A DNA stretch of 64,000 bases from Candidatus Gastranaerophilales bacterium (GTDB taxonomy: Bacteria > Cyanobacteriota > Vampirovibrionia > Gastranaerophilales > Gastranaerophilaceae). This document shows, piece by piece, positions 53,042 through 62,596 of the stretch. The notes below the pieces were generated by a model. It ran no database searches and was not told the origin of the DNA. It worked only from the letters and a program-made list of their open reading frames with translations. The translations under genes were made by a program, and so were the position numbers. The stretch is taken from NCBI GenBank assembly GCA_944325705.1, contig CALVBB010000007.1, forward strand, positions 1-64,000, written 5' to 3'. Position 1 is the first letter of the stretch; every line of letters begins with the position of its first letter.

Positions 53042-53051
53042 GGGGGGGGGG
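53042..53051 (+). repeat. G10 homopolymer upstream of the purH-like gene
   Basis: Ten consecutive G in a low-GC intergenic region, 87 nt before the AICAR transformylase start. No frame across it has a start codon, so any effect would be on promoter spacing or RNA. Confidence 0.8.
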
Positions 53052-53138
53052 CTGGCTTGTCGTTCGCTGCGCTCATTGAATTAGTGATTGAAAGAAAAAA
53101 TATTTTATGCTAACCTAAAGTTTGAAAAAGAGGGAATT

Positions 53139-54137
53139 ATGGCAAAAAGAATTAATGTAAAATTTTTTGATAAGTCGGAAGAAAAAGGGGCAAGATGGAA
53201 GAAAGAAGCTGAATTTGATTTCGCACCTTATAAAGAATTGAAGTACGGAGAAAACCCTCAGCAGAAAGCTGAATTTTACAAATCTCCGGAGATGATTGAT
53301 TATGAGGTTATTGATAAAAAAGAACTTTCATACAATGAGATTATGAATGTTATTATTGCAACGAATATTGTGAGCGAGTTTTTTGATGTCAGTGCTGTTG
53401 CAATTGTGAAACATTCCAGCCCGTGCGCGGTTGCTCTGGGCGTCAATATAGAGGACGCTTATAATAAAGCTTTTGATTGCGACCCTATTTCGTCCTTTTT
53501 CGGTACAATTGCATTTTCACAGACCGTTGACTACGAGGTTGCAAAACACATTAATTCAATGTCCGTAAAAGTTGTAGTTGCGCCGGATTACGATAAAAGA
53601 GCGCTTAAACTTCTACAGGAAAATCTTTTTATAAAACTGATAAAAATTAACACCCCTCTAAAAGAATACAGAAATTATACACACAGAGATATTAAGATAA
53701 CTCCGTTTGGCACGCTGGTTCAAGATTTCAATAAAAGCCAGCTGAGCAAACAGTCATTTAAAATCGTAACCCAGACAAAGCCTACTCAGGAGCAGATTGA
53801 GGACGCGGTTTTTGCCTGGAAGATTTCAAAATACGCAAGGACAAATTCAGTTGTTATTGCAAAAGATTTTAAAACCACTGCCATATCGCAGGGGCTGATA
53901 AATCCGGTGACAGCGGTTGAATATGCACTTGATACCGCCTGTGACGGCTCAAAAAATGCTGTTCTGGTATCTGATAATGCGCTTCCGACAACTGATTGTA
54001 TTCACGCGGCAGCTCAGGGTAGAATTTCAATGATAATCCAGCCGGGCGGCTCGGCTAAGGATACGGAGATAATATCACTTGCAGATAAATATAATATTGC
54101 AATGATTATGACCGGTATTAAAAACTACAGACACTGA
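53139..54137 (+). CDS. purH: stand-alone AICAR transformylase (PurH C-terminal domain)
   Basis: Formyl transfer from 10-formyl-THF to AICAR, the penultimate purine step. 332 residues from the ATG at 53139 (GAGGGA upstream). LKYGENPQQKAEFY, IVKHSSPCAVA (with the catalytic Lys-His) and DPISSFFGTIAF match the AICARFT half of PurH, and AMIMTGIKNYRH is the usual C-terminus. The N-terminal IMP cyclohydrolase domain of bifunctional PurH (~520 residues) is absent. KHSSPCA and SFFG differ from the common KHANPCG and SAFGG. The gene symbol is given for the domain only. Confidence 0.85.
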   Translation: MAKRINVKFFDKSEEKGARWKKEAEFDFAPYKELKYGENPQQKAEFYKSPEMIDYEVIDKKELSYNEIMNVIIATNIVSEFFDVSAVAIVKHSSPCAVALGVNIEDAYNKAFDCDPISSFFGTIAFSQTVDYEVAKHINSMSVKVVVAPDYDKRALKLLQENLFIKLIKINTPLKEYRNYTHRDIKITPFGTLVQDFNKSQLSKQSFKIVTQTKPTQEQIEDAVFAWKISKYARTNSVVIAKDFKTTAISQGLINPVTAVEYALDTACDGSKNAVLVSDNALPTTDCIHAAAQGRISMIIQPGGSAKDTEIISLADKYNIAMIMTGIKNYRH

Positions 54138-54181
54138 TTTCGGAATTGCGTGCGAGAGAGGGTAATGGCGGATGGTTTGGA

Positions 54182-55069
54182 TTATAGTAAAATCCTCTCG
54201 TAGAGTTCCGGAAAAGCCTCAAGAACCTGCTGCATCTGGAGGTCGTTTCCGCCCTGCCGGTTTTGTGAAAACAGGGTATATTCCCCATTTTTTCCACGTT
54301 CGCGGTCAGGGTTGACGTAAGTAAGATTTTTTATGTTGTGCTTTGCCACGTAGATTTTTGTGTTGTTCAGAAGCGCCATAGCCCAGAACCAGATGTCGTC
54401 GCCGTGCGGGGCAAGTCCGGTAAACATTTCAACGTTGTCAATATTTGTGTTAAGGCTGTTCGGCGGGTAGAGAACCCCTCCGGCGCCTGTAAAAAAGTTC
54501 AGATAACTTAAACTCGGCCCGTTTATTTTTTTCTTCCACTGTTTGTAAGGCGCAACACAGTTATTGCGGTCAAGTTTTATCCTGTGCGCTCTGTGGCAGA
54601 TTATTGCATTAGGATGTGTAAGATAAGATCTGTATAGAGTTTCAAGCCATCCTGACTGATAGAAAACATCATCATCCGCGGTTATCAGGATTGCGTTTTT
54701 AAATTTTCTGTACGCAGGAATTAATTTTTTGTATGAATATAAATTTTCGCACCATTCAATAGTCAGCCCCTGTTCCTGAAGTTTCAGAACACTTTGCGGA
54801 ATATCTTTTTCCCCGTTTGGGAATTGTTCTCCCGCAAGCCATAAAATAACTTTATCCGGCTTGAAATTCTGGTTTAGCAGTGAATAAAGGCAGAAATGAA
54901 TATCGTGCATTCTATCCGGAAAAGATGTAAGAGTTACGATAATTTTTCGGTCTCTGAACTTTGAGTTCAGCCCGAAATTTTTATTTTTTTGCATTTCTTT
55001 TTCAAGCGCTGATTTGTTTATACCTTTGAGACCTTTTCTAAGTTTAAGTAAATCAAAAATTTTAACCAT
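54182..55069 (-). CDS. glycosyltransferase (GT-A type, DDD motif)
   Basis: 295 residues from MVKIFDLLKLRKGLKG (55069, AGGGG upstream). The middle has IIVTLTSFPDRMHDIHFCLY, then NAILITADDDVFYQSGWLE with the metal-binding Asp motif, and TGLAPHGDDIWFWAMALLNN as a likely base region. This is the pattern of a family of glycosyltransferases that modify surface glycans. A further 61 codons upstream are open but overlap the divergent gene's leader and lack support. Substrate unknown. Confidence 0.75.
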   Translation of the reverse strand: MVKIFDLLKLRKGLKGINKSALEKEMQKNKNFGLNSKFRDRKIIVTLTSFPDRMHDIHFCLYSLLNQNFKPDKVILWLAGEQFPNGEKDIPQSVLKLQEQGLTIEWCENLYSYKKLIPAYRKFKNAILITADDDVFYQSGWLETLYRSYLTHPNAIICHRAHRIKLDRNNCVAPYKQWKKKINGPSLSYLNFFTGAGGVLYPPNSLNTNIDNVEMFTGLAPHGDDIWFWAMALLNNTKIYVAKHNIKNLTYVNPDRERGKNGEYTLFSQNRQGGNDLQMQQVLEAFPELYERILL

Positions 55070-55188
55070 CACCAACCCCTGTTTTCTCAATCGTATAATA
55101 AAAAAGATTAAAGTCAAACTGTTCTTTGCAGTGAAAATATTTTGTACTAATATAAGAGTATGAAAAATAAAAAGGGAGAATCTGAAGT

Positions 55189-55635
55189 ATGGAAATAAAA
55201 TCATGGGAAGATTATTTTTTGGATTTAGCAAAGACCTGCGCGAGCCGTTCAAACTGTATCCGTGCGCAGGTGGGCGCAGTAATTGTAGGTGAGGATAAAA
55301 AGATTAAAGCGACCGGCTACAACGGAACGCCGTCAAAGGTTGAATCCTGCTATGAGCGGGGTGAATGTTACAGAATAAAAAATAATATTCCGTCCGGCAC
55401 AAGATACGAAACCTGCCGTTCTATCCACGCTGAGCAGAATGCAATTATTCAGGCAGGACAGGACAGATGTAAAGGTTCTACTATGTATATCTGGGGGCAT
55501 AACTTCATCTGCATACTCTGCAAAAGATTTATTGTGCAGTCAGGGATAAAAGATGTTGTCTTAAGAAAGGACGAAAATTCCCCTGTGCTCCATGTGACCG
55601 TTGATGACATCAGGCGTGAACTGGAAGCGGAATAG
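55189..55635 (+). CDS. dCMP/cytidine deaminase family protein
   Basis: Zinc deaminase, probably dCMP to dUMP. 148 residues. RAQVGAVIV, the His-Ala-Glu zinc/catalytic motif (SIHAEQNAI) and a second zinc pair C-x2-C (CILC) are present; the usual Pro before the first Cys is replaced by Ile. NGTPSKVESC fits the substrate loop of dCMP deaminases. AAGGGAG upstream. Confidence 0.85.
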   Translation: MEIKSWEDYFLDLAKTCASRSNCIRAQVGAVIVGEDKKIKATGYNGTPSKVESCYERGECYRIKNNIPSGTRYETCRSIHAEQNAIIQAGQDRCKGSTMYIWGHNFICILCKRFIVQSGIKDVVLRKDENSPVLHVTVDDIRRELEAE

Positions 55636-55717
55636 GATTGTCGCAGCCATAAAATAATTTTTCAAACGGCGGAAGGTTAAGTCTGGCTTCCTGCGAAGCT
55701 GAGCAAGATTAATTAGT

Positions 55718-55745
55718 AAAAAGCTCCTTATTTAAGGAGCTTTCT
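55718..55745 (+). terminator. terminator after the deaminase gene
   Basis: Stem AAGCTCCTT/AAGGAGCTT with a short ATTT loop. Confidence 0.75.
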
Positions 55746-55899
55746 GCATGACTTTTTTGCGGAAATCATTAAATATAAGGTGTATGTTTAGTCAGTATGT
55801 ACTAAAACCGTTATGTTTTCTACATAGAACGGAGGATTTTTGGCGTACAGGTTAAACAAATTTAACAAAATTACGTTAAAATAAATTAGGAGGCAATTT

Positions 55900-56235
55900 A
55901 TGAGTTTTTATCCGCAATATGATCTGGCAGGCAGAATACAGCACACGAAACTTGATTCGGGTGTTTACGGGATTCCGTCTGCTAGGCTGGACAGAATGGA
56001 AAAGCCGGCTACTCAGGATTTTAAGCAGGTTTTTTCCGGACTTGTGGAAAACTTTAATACCGAACTGAATGCGCCTGATAATATGCTCAAAGACGTTATG
56101 TCCGGCAACAAAAACATTGATATTCATGATGTTATGACCGCTATGGCAAAATCCGAAATCAGCGTTAACATCGCAACTCAGATGGTCGGAAAAGTCATTC
56201 AGGCGTATGACAAAGTTATGCAGATTCAGGTGTAA
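55900..56235 (+). CDS. fliE: flagellar hook-basal body protein FliE
   Basis: Adaptor between MS-ring and rod. 111 residues; the C-terminal ~75 fit FliE (DFKQVFSGLVENFNTELNAP, then NIDIHDVMTAMAKSEISVNI and KVIQAYDKVMQIQV). AGGAGG upstream. First of fliE-fliF-unknown-fliH-flhA. A GTTAAA-CAAA-TTTAAC inverted repeat lies upstream at 55851-55866. Confidence 0.92.
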   Translation: MSFYPQYDLAGRIQHTKLDSGVYGIPSARLDRMEKPATQDFKQVFSGLVENFNTELNAPDNMLKDVMSGNKNIDIHDVMTAMAKSEISVNIATQMVGKVIQAYDKVMQIQV

Positions 56236-56281
56236 AATATATTTGTATTAACCATTAAAATTTACAGACCGGCGGGGAAAA

Positions 56282-57946
56282 ATGGATTTTCAAAAATTAC
56301 TGGAAAACAAAGCTTTACTATACGGGATTATCGGCGGAGCAATTATAGTTCTGGCAATGATTGTGACGATTGTTACCTTTGCCGGCAGCAGCAAAGGCGG
56401 GGCTCAGAATGTCAGCGAACAGCCTATTAAGGAAGATGTAGTTCTTCTTACTACCGATAATATAGGGAAAGCTCTTGAAATTCAGGCGCTTCTTGCAAAA
56501 CAGGGTATTGCCGCAAGCCGTACTCTGGATGGTACGAAATCTAGTATTGTTCTTAAAAAAGGCGACTGTACCACAGGCAAAAAGAAATGTACTACAGAAC
56601 AGCGCGATATTGCTATTATGGAGATTGTTCAGAGCGGTCTGATGGATCAGAATGTCGGGCTGGAAGTCTTTGACAAAGGCGACTTTACCTCAACTAAAGA
56701 AGATAAAAAAATCAGGCTTACACGTGCAATCAATGGCGAACTTTCCCGCTTAATCAAAAGAATTGAAGGGGTTGAAAATGCTTCCGTGTTTATTTCAATA
56801 CCGGAACAGACAATGTTCACTTCAATGCAAAAGCCTGTGACAGCTACTGTTCAGCTTGTAGTTCCGAGCGGAACAAAACTTGACCAGCTTAAGATTAAAG
56901 CAATTACAAACCTTCTTCTCGGGAGCGTTTCAGGTTTGAGCGCAGAGGATATTGCGATTTCCGACACAAACGGAAATGTTTACCACAGTATTATGAACGC
57001 ATCTGACGAAATGCTTGCAAAACTTGAAGAAAATGACAAATATATGCAGCAAAAGGTTCAACAGCAGCTTGACAGGCTCATAGGAAAAGGCAACTACGTT
57101 GCGACAGTAAGCACTTTCCTCCGTCAGGCGCCTGCTGAAAAATACAGCACAGACTACGATCCGGATAGAAAAACTTCCGTTAATGAACAGTCGTTTACTG
57201 AAGGTTTGGGCGATCAGACACGTGACAATAACCGAAATATTAACGCCGTAAGCGTTTATCTTCCAAACGGGATTGCCGGCGGCGGTACAAATTCAAGTCA
57301 GGACAGAAACTACTCACGTTCTGCTACAGAAACCCAGTACGGCGTCAGTAAAACCCAGTTGAATGAATACTTAAGACCGGGAATGGTTGAAGAAATTTCG
57401 GTTGCTGTAACCCTTGAAAAAAGTGCACTTCCTGCAGAAACTACACTGGAAGAACTGAGAGAACTTGTTGCTCGTGCCGCAAGCCCGAAAGTAGATCCGG
57501 AAAATGTTTCTATAGCATTCTCGGATTCAGTCGATCCTTATCTTGCCTCAGACAGGCCTGTCAATCTTCCGAAACCGGATGAGAGCGGAAATCCTTGGTG
57601 GCTGGCGGTAGCATTGAGTGCTGTCGGACTGGTGATAGTATTCAGGGCTGTATCTAATAAGGTTCATCAGCTTCAGGAAGCAAATGCTATTGAGGTTGAA
57701 CGCTTAAGACAGAAAGAAGCAGAGCAGGATAGAGAACTCAGCGATGTTAATATGAGAGCCGCACAGCTTACCGATAGACAGAAAGAGCTTGCGGAAGGTC
57801 TTCTTGAACAGCAGAACAGAGAATATATCGCAATCCGTTCACCGCAGGAAATGATTAGCGCTCTTGAAAATGTTTCGGCAAATCTTGAAGATGCAGACAG
57901 TGAAATCGCTGCTGACAAGATTAAGAGCTGGATTGAGAAAGGTTAG
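56282..57946 (+). CDS. fliF: flagellar M-ring protein FliF
   Basis: Forms the MS ring in the inner membrane around the export gate. 554 residues with one N-terminal membrane segment (~13-35), YscJ/FliF ring-building domains (~50-230), the FliF C-domain (~250-430, RPGMVEEISVAVTLEK) and a second membrane segment (~437-458). The tail after a coiled coil ends ADKIKSWIEKG, in the position where FliF normally binds FliG, although no recognisable fliG follows. Confidence 0.93.
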   Translation: MDFQKLLENKALLYGIIGGAIIVLAMIVTIVTFAGSSKGGAQNVSEQPIKEDVVLLTTDNIGKALEIQALLAKQGIAASRTLDGTKSSIVLKKGDCTTGKKKCTTEQRDIAIMEIVQSGLMDQNVGLEVFDKGDFTSTKEDKKIRLTRAINGELSRLIKRIEGVENASVFISIPEQTMFTSMQKPVTATVQLVVPSGTKLDQLKIKAITNLLLGSVSGLSAEDIAISDTNGNVYHSIMNASDEMLAKLEENDKYMQQKVQQQLDRLIGKGNYVATVSTFLRQAPAEKYSTDYDPDRKTSVNEQSFTEGLGDQTRDNNRNINAVSVYLPNGIAGGGTNSSQDRNYSRSATETQYGVSKTQLNEYLRPGMVEEISVAVTLEKSALPAETTLEELRELVARAASPKVDPENVSIAFSDSVDPYLASDRPVNLPKPDESGNPWWLAVALSAVGLVIVFRAVSNKVHQLQEANAIEVERLRQKEAEQDRELSDVNMRAAQLTDRQKELAEGLLEQQNREYIAIRSPQEMISALENVSANLEDADSEIAADKIKSWIEKG

Positions 57947-58089
57947 TGAAGAAAGGCGATAAGGCGATAAGAAAGGTAGGTCGGATTTACTAATCCGACA
58001 GGAGAGAAAAGACGTTAAGTGCAATTAAAAGGCGAAAAGGTAAAAGTGGAAAGGTAATGAAAAAGGCGATACAACGGTAGTTGTAAGCC
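57947..58089. other. 143-bp fliF-downstream spacer with hairpin and short tandem words
   Basis: Contains repeated AAGGCGATAAGG words and the perfect hairpin GTCGGATT-TACT-AATCCGAC (57980-57999) without a T-run. No gene. Confidence 0.5.
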
Positions 58090-59178
58090 ATGGTGAAAGA
58101 AATGGCAATACAGGGTTTTGATTATAAAGGTTTCGCACAGAATCTGGCATTACAGGCAAAGGATTTGGTCCCGCCTGATTTTGATGATAACCAGAAAGCT
58201 TATGTTACAAATACGCTTTTGAATTTCTCAATGCTTGCCGGTGAAGCCCTTTACAACGATAAAGAACTCGGATTTAACGCTGATCAGGCAATAATGATTA
58301 CCCAGATTATCGCGGAATGGGCGTATCACAAATCCGTTGACCTCATAAGATCGGGTATCCCGCAGAATTACTGGGATCCGATTATGCAGAAGATTGCCTT
58401 CACAATTTTTGAAATTGCCAAACAAACCTTCAAGCAAGGGCTTCCGCAGGATCAGATTTTGCAGCTGATAGAACACCATGTTAAGAAAGCATATCTGGAA
58501 TCAATTGCAGAACTTAAGGAAAAAAACTTAATCGATGAAAACCTTATGGAAAAGGCTGCAAAGCAATCAAATATAGATGCAATGATGCAGCAAATGCAAG
58601 AATCCGGTGAGGCCGATGCCGCAGCGCAACAGCAGGCTGCCCCGCCGCCACCGCCTCCTACACAACCAAAACCTGCGCAGCCGCAGGCTCCTCAACCAGT
58701 ACAGAATGCTGTTCCTGCAGTTCAAGGAAATAGCGGGGTTCCTGCGCAGTCAAAAACATCCCCTTATGCCCCGCCAAAACTTTTAAAACTCGTTACGCTT
58801 GCACTTTTGCTTAAACGTGTTGATGAAGAAAAGGTTCAGTCAATTCTGGAACGCTTTGATCAGGATGTTGCAGGTACTGTTATCAAATATATGTATGTTG
58901 ACGGTCTGGAAGATCAGGTTGACCCGACATTAACAATGAAATGTCTGGATGATATTGCAGGAGAAATGCCTGGCGCAACAGAAATTAACAAAAACAGTCT
59001 TGTCGAAAAAGTTAAACAAATTGCTGAACTCTATGACCGGCAGAAGCTGGAACAGTCGCTGCAGCTTGAAAGACAGAAAGTCAGACGATTTGTATTTAAT
59101 GCTCTCGAGGGTGAATATTATGACATTCCGCCGCGTGTTGCAAATGTTATTGCCTCCTATCTGGAACATGGTGTATAA
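58090..59178 (+). CDS. unknown protein in the fliG position
   Basis: 362 residues, no signal peptide or membrane segment. Helical N-terminal domain (~1-165), a Pro/Gln/Ala-rich linker (~180-225 with a run of Pro), and a helical C-terminal domain (~228-362: KLLKLVTLALLLKRVDEEKV, then ILERFDQDVAGTVIKYM). It lies between fliF and fliH, exactly where fliG is in most bacteria, and may be a diverged switch or export-platform protein, but I cannot show homology to FliG. The start could also be the ATG at 58102. Confidence 0.75.
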   Translation: MVKEMAIQGFDYKGFAQNLALQAKDLVPPDFDDNQKAYVTNTLLNFSMLAGEALYNDKELGFNADQAIMITQIIAEWAYHKSVDLIRSGIPQNYWDPIMQKIAFTIFEIAKQTFKQGLPQDQILQLIEHHVKKAYLESIAELKEKNLIDENLMEKAAKQSNIDAMMQQMQESGEADAAAQQQAAPPPPPPTQPKPAQPQAPQPVQNAVPAVQGNSGVPAQSKTSPYAPPKLLKLVTLALLLKRVDEEKVQSILERFDQDVAGTVIKYMYVDGLEDQVDPTLTMKCLDDIAGEMPGATEINKNSLVEKVKQIAELYDRQKLEQSLQLERQKVRRFVFNALEGEYYDIPPRVANVIASYLEHGV

Positions 59179-59190
59179 TACAATTAAATC

Positions 59191-59985
59191 ATGATTATTA
59201 AAAAGAAAAAGATTATACAGCCTGAAGTCCTTGAGGAGAGTTTTGCTGCACAGCCTTTAGAACAGGAAGAAGAAAATCCTGAAGCTGTGCAGGAATTGCC
59301 TGTGCAAGATGCCGCACCTGCTCCTGCTGAAGAAGAAGTTCCAGAAAAAGAAAAAGATATAACCGAAATTGAGCCGGATGATATAGATTTATTTAATCTG
59401 GATAATATTGACTTCAAGCAGCGTCAGGAACGCAGGAAAGGCGATAGACGACGCGGCTTCCGCAGGGTTGATGACAGAAACCTTGTTTCCAGAGCACGGG
59501 AAGAAGCCGCCTCAATCAGAGAAGCCGCCTCAAAAGAAGGCTATCAGGCAGGACTTGAAAAAGCAAGAGAAGATGTTCTGGAATTGAAAAATTCTTTAGG
59601 TGTTTTTCTTAATTCAGCTCAGGAAGTTTACGAACATATTGCACCGGAAATCCTTTCTGTGAGTGTTGAAATTGCCAAAAAAATTATTAAAAAAGAAGTA
59701 AGTGAATCTCCGGAAGTTCTTGTTAATACTGTGATAGAAGTATTAAAAGGCCTTTCAAAAGAGGAAACAAAGGTAATGCTCAGGGTAAATCCTGTTCAGG
59801 TTGATGTATTGCGGCAGTCAGTGCCTGAAATCTTGAATATAACGGGACTTGATGCAAAAATATCAGTTCTGTCGGATGACAGTATCAGTGAAGGCGGTTG
59901 TCTTGTTACGACAACAAACGGGGTAGTAGATGCAACAATTGAAACTCAATTGGCAGTAGTGAGTGAGGCTCTAAGGGAAGTTTAA
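59191..59985 (+). CDS. fliH: FliH-like flagellar assembly protein
   Basis: Stator/regulator of the export ATPase FliI. 264 residues: an acidic disordered N-terminal ~75, a basic stretch (RQERRKGDRRRGFRRVDDR), a coiled coil with AREEAASIREAASKEGYQAG, then the FliH/YscL C-terminal domain (~150-260: ILSVSVEIAKKIIKKEV and GGCLVTTTNGVVDATIETQL). Its stop overlaps the flhA start (TAATG). Confidence 0.88.
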   Translation: MIIKKKKIIQPEVLEESFAAQPLEQEEENPEAVQELPVQDAAPAPAEEEVPEKEKDITEIEPDDIDLFNLDNIDFKQRQERRKGDRRRGFRRVDDRNLVSRAREEAASIREAASKEGYQAGLEKAREDVLELKNSLGVFLNSAQEVYEHIAPEILSVSVEIAKKIIKKEVSESPEVLVNTVIEVLKGLSKEETKVMLRVNPVQVDVLRQSVPEILNITGLDAKISVLSDDSISEGGCLVTTTNGVVDATIETQLAVVSEALREV

Positions 59986-62078
59986 TGGCACAGGAAGGCG
60001 GAAATTCTAATAGTTTAAGTGAAATTTTTATGGCGTTATTCGTCCTGCTGCTCATTGTGCTTTTGCTTGTTGAGCTGCCAAACTGGGTTGTCAATGTTTG
60101 TATCAGTTTGAATATCGCACTCGGGATTGTTCTGCTGATGATTTCGCTGTATGTTAGGAAAACACTTGAACTTGCATCATTCCCGTCAATTATTCTTATT
60201 GGTACAATGTTTCGTCTTGTACTTTCAATTGCCTCCACAAGGTTAATTTTGTCGAAGGGGGAAGCCGGTGAAGTTATCCATGCGTTCGGAACATTCGTAA
60301 CCGGTGGTAATATGATTGTAGGCGGCGTAATCTTCCTTATCATAACGGTTGTACAGTTTATGGTAATCACAAAAGGTGCGGAACGTATCGCGGAAGTTGC
60401 TGCAAGGTTTGCACTGGATGCGATGCCAGGTAAGCAGATGACTATTGACGCGGACTTTAACGCAGGTTTAATTTCACCGGAAGAAGCCACCAAAAAACGT
60501 GAGGATTTGCAAAGAGAATCAAATCTTTTCGGTAGTATGGACGGTGCGATGAAGTTCGTAAAAGGGGATACTATTGCCGGTATTATCATTGTTTTGATTA
60601 ACATTATCGGCGGATTGTGTATCGGGTGTCTTATGAACCAGATGCCTATTGCAGATGCGGTTTCAAAATATACAATCCTGACAATCGGTGACGGTCTTGC
60701 TTCACAGGTTCCGTCATTGTTGATGTCAATTGCTGCAGGTATTTTTATGACACGTTCATCGGCGGCAAACTCATTAGGTACAGATGTTACCGGACAGATA
60801 GTGAGCAAACCGAATGCGCTGTTTCTGGCATCTGGATTTCTTTGGCTTCTGGCGATTACAGGGCCGCCGTTTACAGGTTTACCTTTCTGGCCTTTCTTCC
60901 TTTTCGGGCTGGGGCTTGCTGTTGCAGGGTTCTCTACCCTTATCAATGCAGATGTCCAGTCGCAACTCGGACAGCTTGAAAGCGTTCGTCAAAACATGCA
61001 GGATCTTGTTAACCCTAACAGGATGTATGAACGTCTTGGGGTTGACGTATTAAGTTTGCAGGTAGGCTCTAACCTGCTTGTAATTGCAGATCCGGATCAA
61101 GAAGGACAACTGCTTGCAAAAATTGCTGCTCTGCGTCAGAGAGTTACTGACGAACTCGGTTATATTATTCCAAACATAAGAATTATGGACTCATCTGCGC
61201 TGGATGCTAATGAGTATCTTATTGCGATTAGAGGTAATACGGTTGCTACAGGGTATGTTTATCCTGGGCGTCTTATGGTAATTGCAGACCAGTGGGATTC
61301 TGTGAAACGTGAGGTTCCGCAGGATGCTATTATCGGCATAGATCCTACATATCAGACACAGGCGTACTGGATTACCCCTGATGATGCCAAAACTGCGCGT
61401 TCTGTGACTGCAATTGATTCTACCGATGTTATTGTTACACACCTTCAGGAATGTGTAAGAAAACATGTTGATGAAGTTATGACAAAAACTGATGTTCTCA
61501 AGCTTATGGAACTTGTGCGCTCGCAGGATCCTACGCTTGTCAATGACCTTGTGCCAACGATTATATCAACAAGCGATTTGCGAAAAATCTTTGTTAACCT
61601 TATCCGCGAAAAAGTTTCTATCAAGGATATTATTTTTGTATTTGAAAGACTTTGTGATTACGCAAGATTTTCCAAAGAACCGGATATTCTTTCGGAACGT
61701 CTGCGTGCAGCTCTCGGTCGACAGATATGTTTGTCAAATGTCGGGGACGATAAGGTTTTATATGCACTAACGCTTTCTCCTGAGTGGGAAAAGATTCTTG
61801 ATGACAGTTGTCAGAGAACAGAGCTTGGTACAATGTTCCTGTTGAATCCAATGCAGGTTCAGGAGTTAATCGAGTCTGCTGCCAACACTATGATAAGAGC
61901 TCAGCAGGCATGCGGTCAGCAGCCTGTAATCCTGTGTTCTCCGAGGATTAGGCTGCCGCTTTATCAGCTTCTTGAACGTCATATTCCGACAATTGTGGTA
62001 ATATCTTATTCCGAACTGATTACTGATATTAAGGTCGAAGCAGTAGACACTATAGGTGATAATTTTGCGATGAGTTAG
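59985..62078 (+). CDS. flhA: flagellar export gate protein FlhA
   Basis: Inner-membrane export gate and proton channel component of type III flagellar export. 697 residues: seven to eight membrane segments in the first ~330 residues, the FHIPEP-type loop (ARFALDAMPGKQMTIDADFN with GLISPEEATKKREDL), and a cytoplasmic ring domain (~350-690) with LVPTIISTSDLRKIFVNLIRE. Complete. Translationally coupled to fliH. Confidence 0.96.
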   Translation: MAQEGGNSNSLSEIFMALFVLLLIVLLLVELPNWVVNVCISLNIALGIVLLMISLYVRKTLELASFPSIILIGTMFRLVLSIASTRLILSKGEAGEVIHAFGTFVTGGNMIVGGVIFLIITVVQFMVITKGAERIAEVAARFALDAMPGKQMTIDADFNAGLISPEEATKKREDLQRESNLFGSMDGAMKFVKGDTIAGIIIVLINIIGGLCIGCLMNQMPIADAVSKYTILTIGDGLASQVPSLLMSIAAGIFMTRSSAANSLGTDVTGQIVSKPNALFLASGFLWLLAITGPPFTGLPFWPFFLFGLGLAVAGFSTLINADVQSQLGQLESVRQNMQDLVNPNRMYERLGVDVLSLQVGSNLLVIADPDQEGQLLAKIAALRQRVTDELGYIIPNIRIMDSSALDANEYLIAIRGNTVATGYVYPGRLMVIADQWDSVKREVPQDAIIGIDPTYQTQAYWITPDDAKTARSVTAIDSTDVIVTHLQECVRKHVDEVMTKTDVLKLMELVRSQDPTLVNDLVPTIISTSDLRKIFVNLIREKVSIKDIIFVFERLCDYARFSKEPDILSERLRAALGRQICLSNVGDDKVLYALTLSPEWEKILDDSCQRTELGTMFLLNPMQVQELIESAANTMIRAQQACGQQPVILCSPRIRLPLYQLLERHIPTIVVISYSELITDIKVEAVDTIGDNFAMS

Positions 62079-62090
62079 GCGCGGTTTTAG

Positions 62091-62300
62091 ATGATAAAGA
62101 AGTTTGTTTTATTTCTAATCGGGATATACCAGAAGATTTCAATATTTACACCTCGTGTATGCAGGTTTTATCCGACATGTTCGGAGTACACGCGGCAGGC
62201 AATCGTAAAATACGGGGTTATGAAGGGCGGCTGGCTCGGAATAAAAAGAATTTGCCGCTGTCATCCGTGGAACCCTGGTGGAAACGATCCCGTGCCTTAA
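62091..62300 (+). CDS. yidD: membrane protein insertion efficiency factor YidD
   Basis: 69 residues with the family's Cys and Pro pattern: [31 protein letters not shown], then [12 protein letters not shown]. Helps YidC-type membrane protein insertion. It starts 12 nt after flhA, an unusual place, as yidD is normally with rnpA/yidC. Confidence 0.95.
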   Translation: MIKKFVLFLIGIYQKISIFTPRVCRFYPTCSEYTRQAIVKYGVMKGGWLGIKRICRCHPWNPGGNDPVP

Positions 62301-62455
62301 TTGTTGAAAATTGTTGAAAAATAGTTTATAATAAATAAAAAAGGCAGCGGAAAATATTCTAGAACTTTCAAATTAAAAAACTTTTTTCGGGCACGCTCCC
62401 GCTATCGTCTCGAAAACATATATTGCTATTCGAGAAAAAGTAAAGATATAAAAAA

Positions 62456-62520
62456 GCAAAGGAGACTAAACAATGGAAAACACAAGTATAGCAAGGATTT
62501 ACGGGGGGGGGGGCAAGTAG
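62456..62520 (+). promoter_or_regulatory. translation start, G11 tract and stop upstream of a pilin (putative phase switch)
   Basis: AAAGGAG (about 62458-62464) precedes ATG 62473 at a good distance. Ten codons (MENTSIARIY) lead into eleven G (62503-62513), after which the frame stops at TAG 62518-62520. One G fewer would read on without a stop into the pilin frame (306 codons in all); 11 or 12 G stop at once. This is the layout of a slipped-strand ON/OFF switch. Confidence 0.7.
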
Positions 62521-62596
62521 TTTAAGCTCCTTAACCGGCACAGAGCAAGGGCTACAGGCAGCCGAAGAAGGTAAAGCCTTATGTTGGCGTGCATTT

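Noticed and set aside
59906..60946. 346-codon minus-strand frame over flhA
   Set aside because: Antisense to the membrane domain of flhA, whose motifs and length are complete; Ser/Pro/Ile-rich product typical of antisense to hydrophobic helices.
53042..62513. Treating the two G tracts as a pair of contingency loci of equal strength
   Set aside because: Only the tract at 62503 lies between a start codon and a gene frame; the one at 53042 is intergenic, so it is reported with lower interest.
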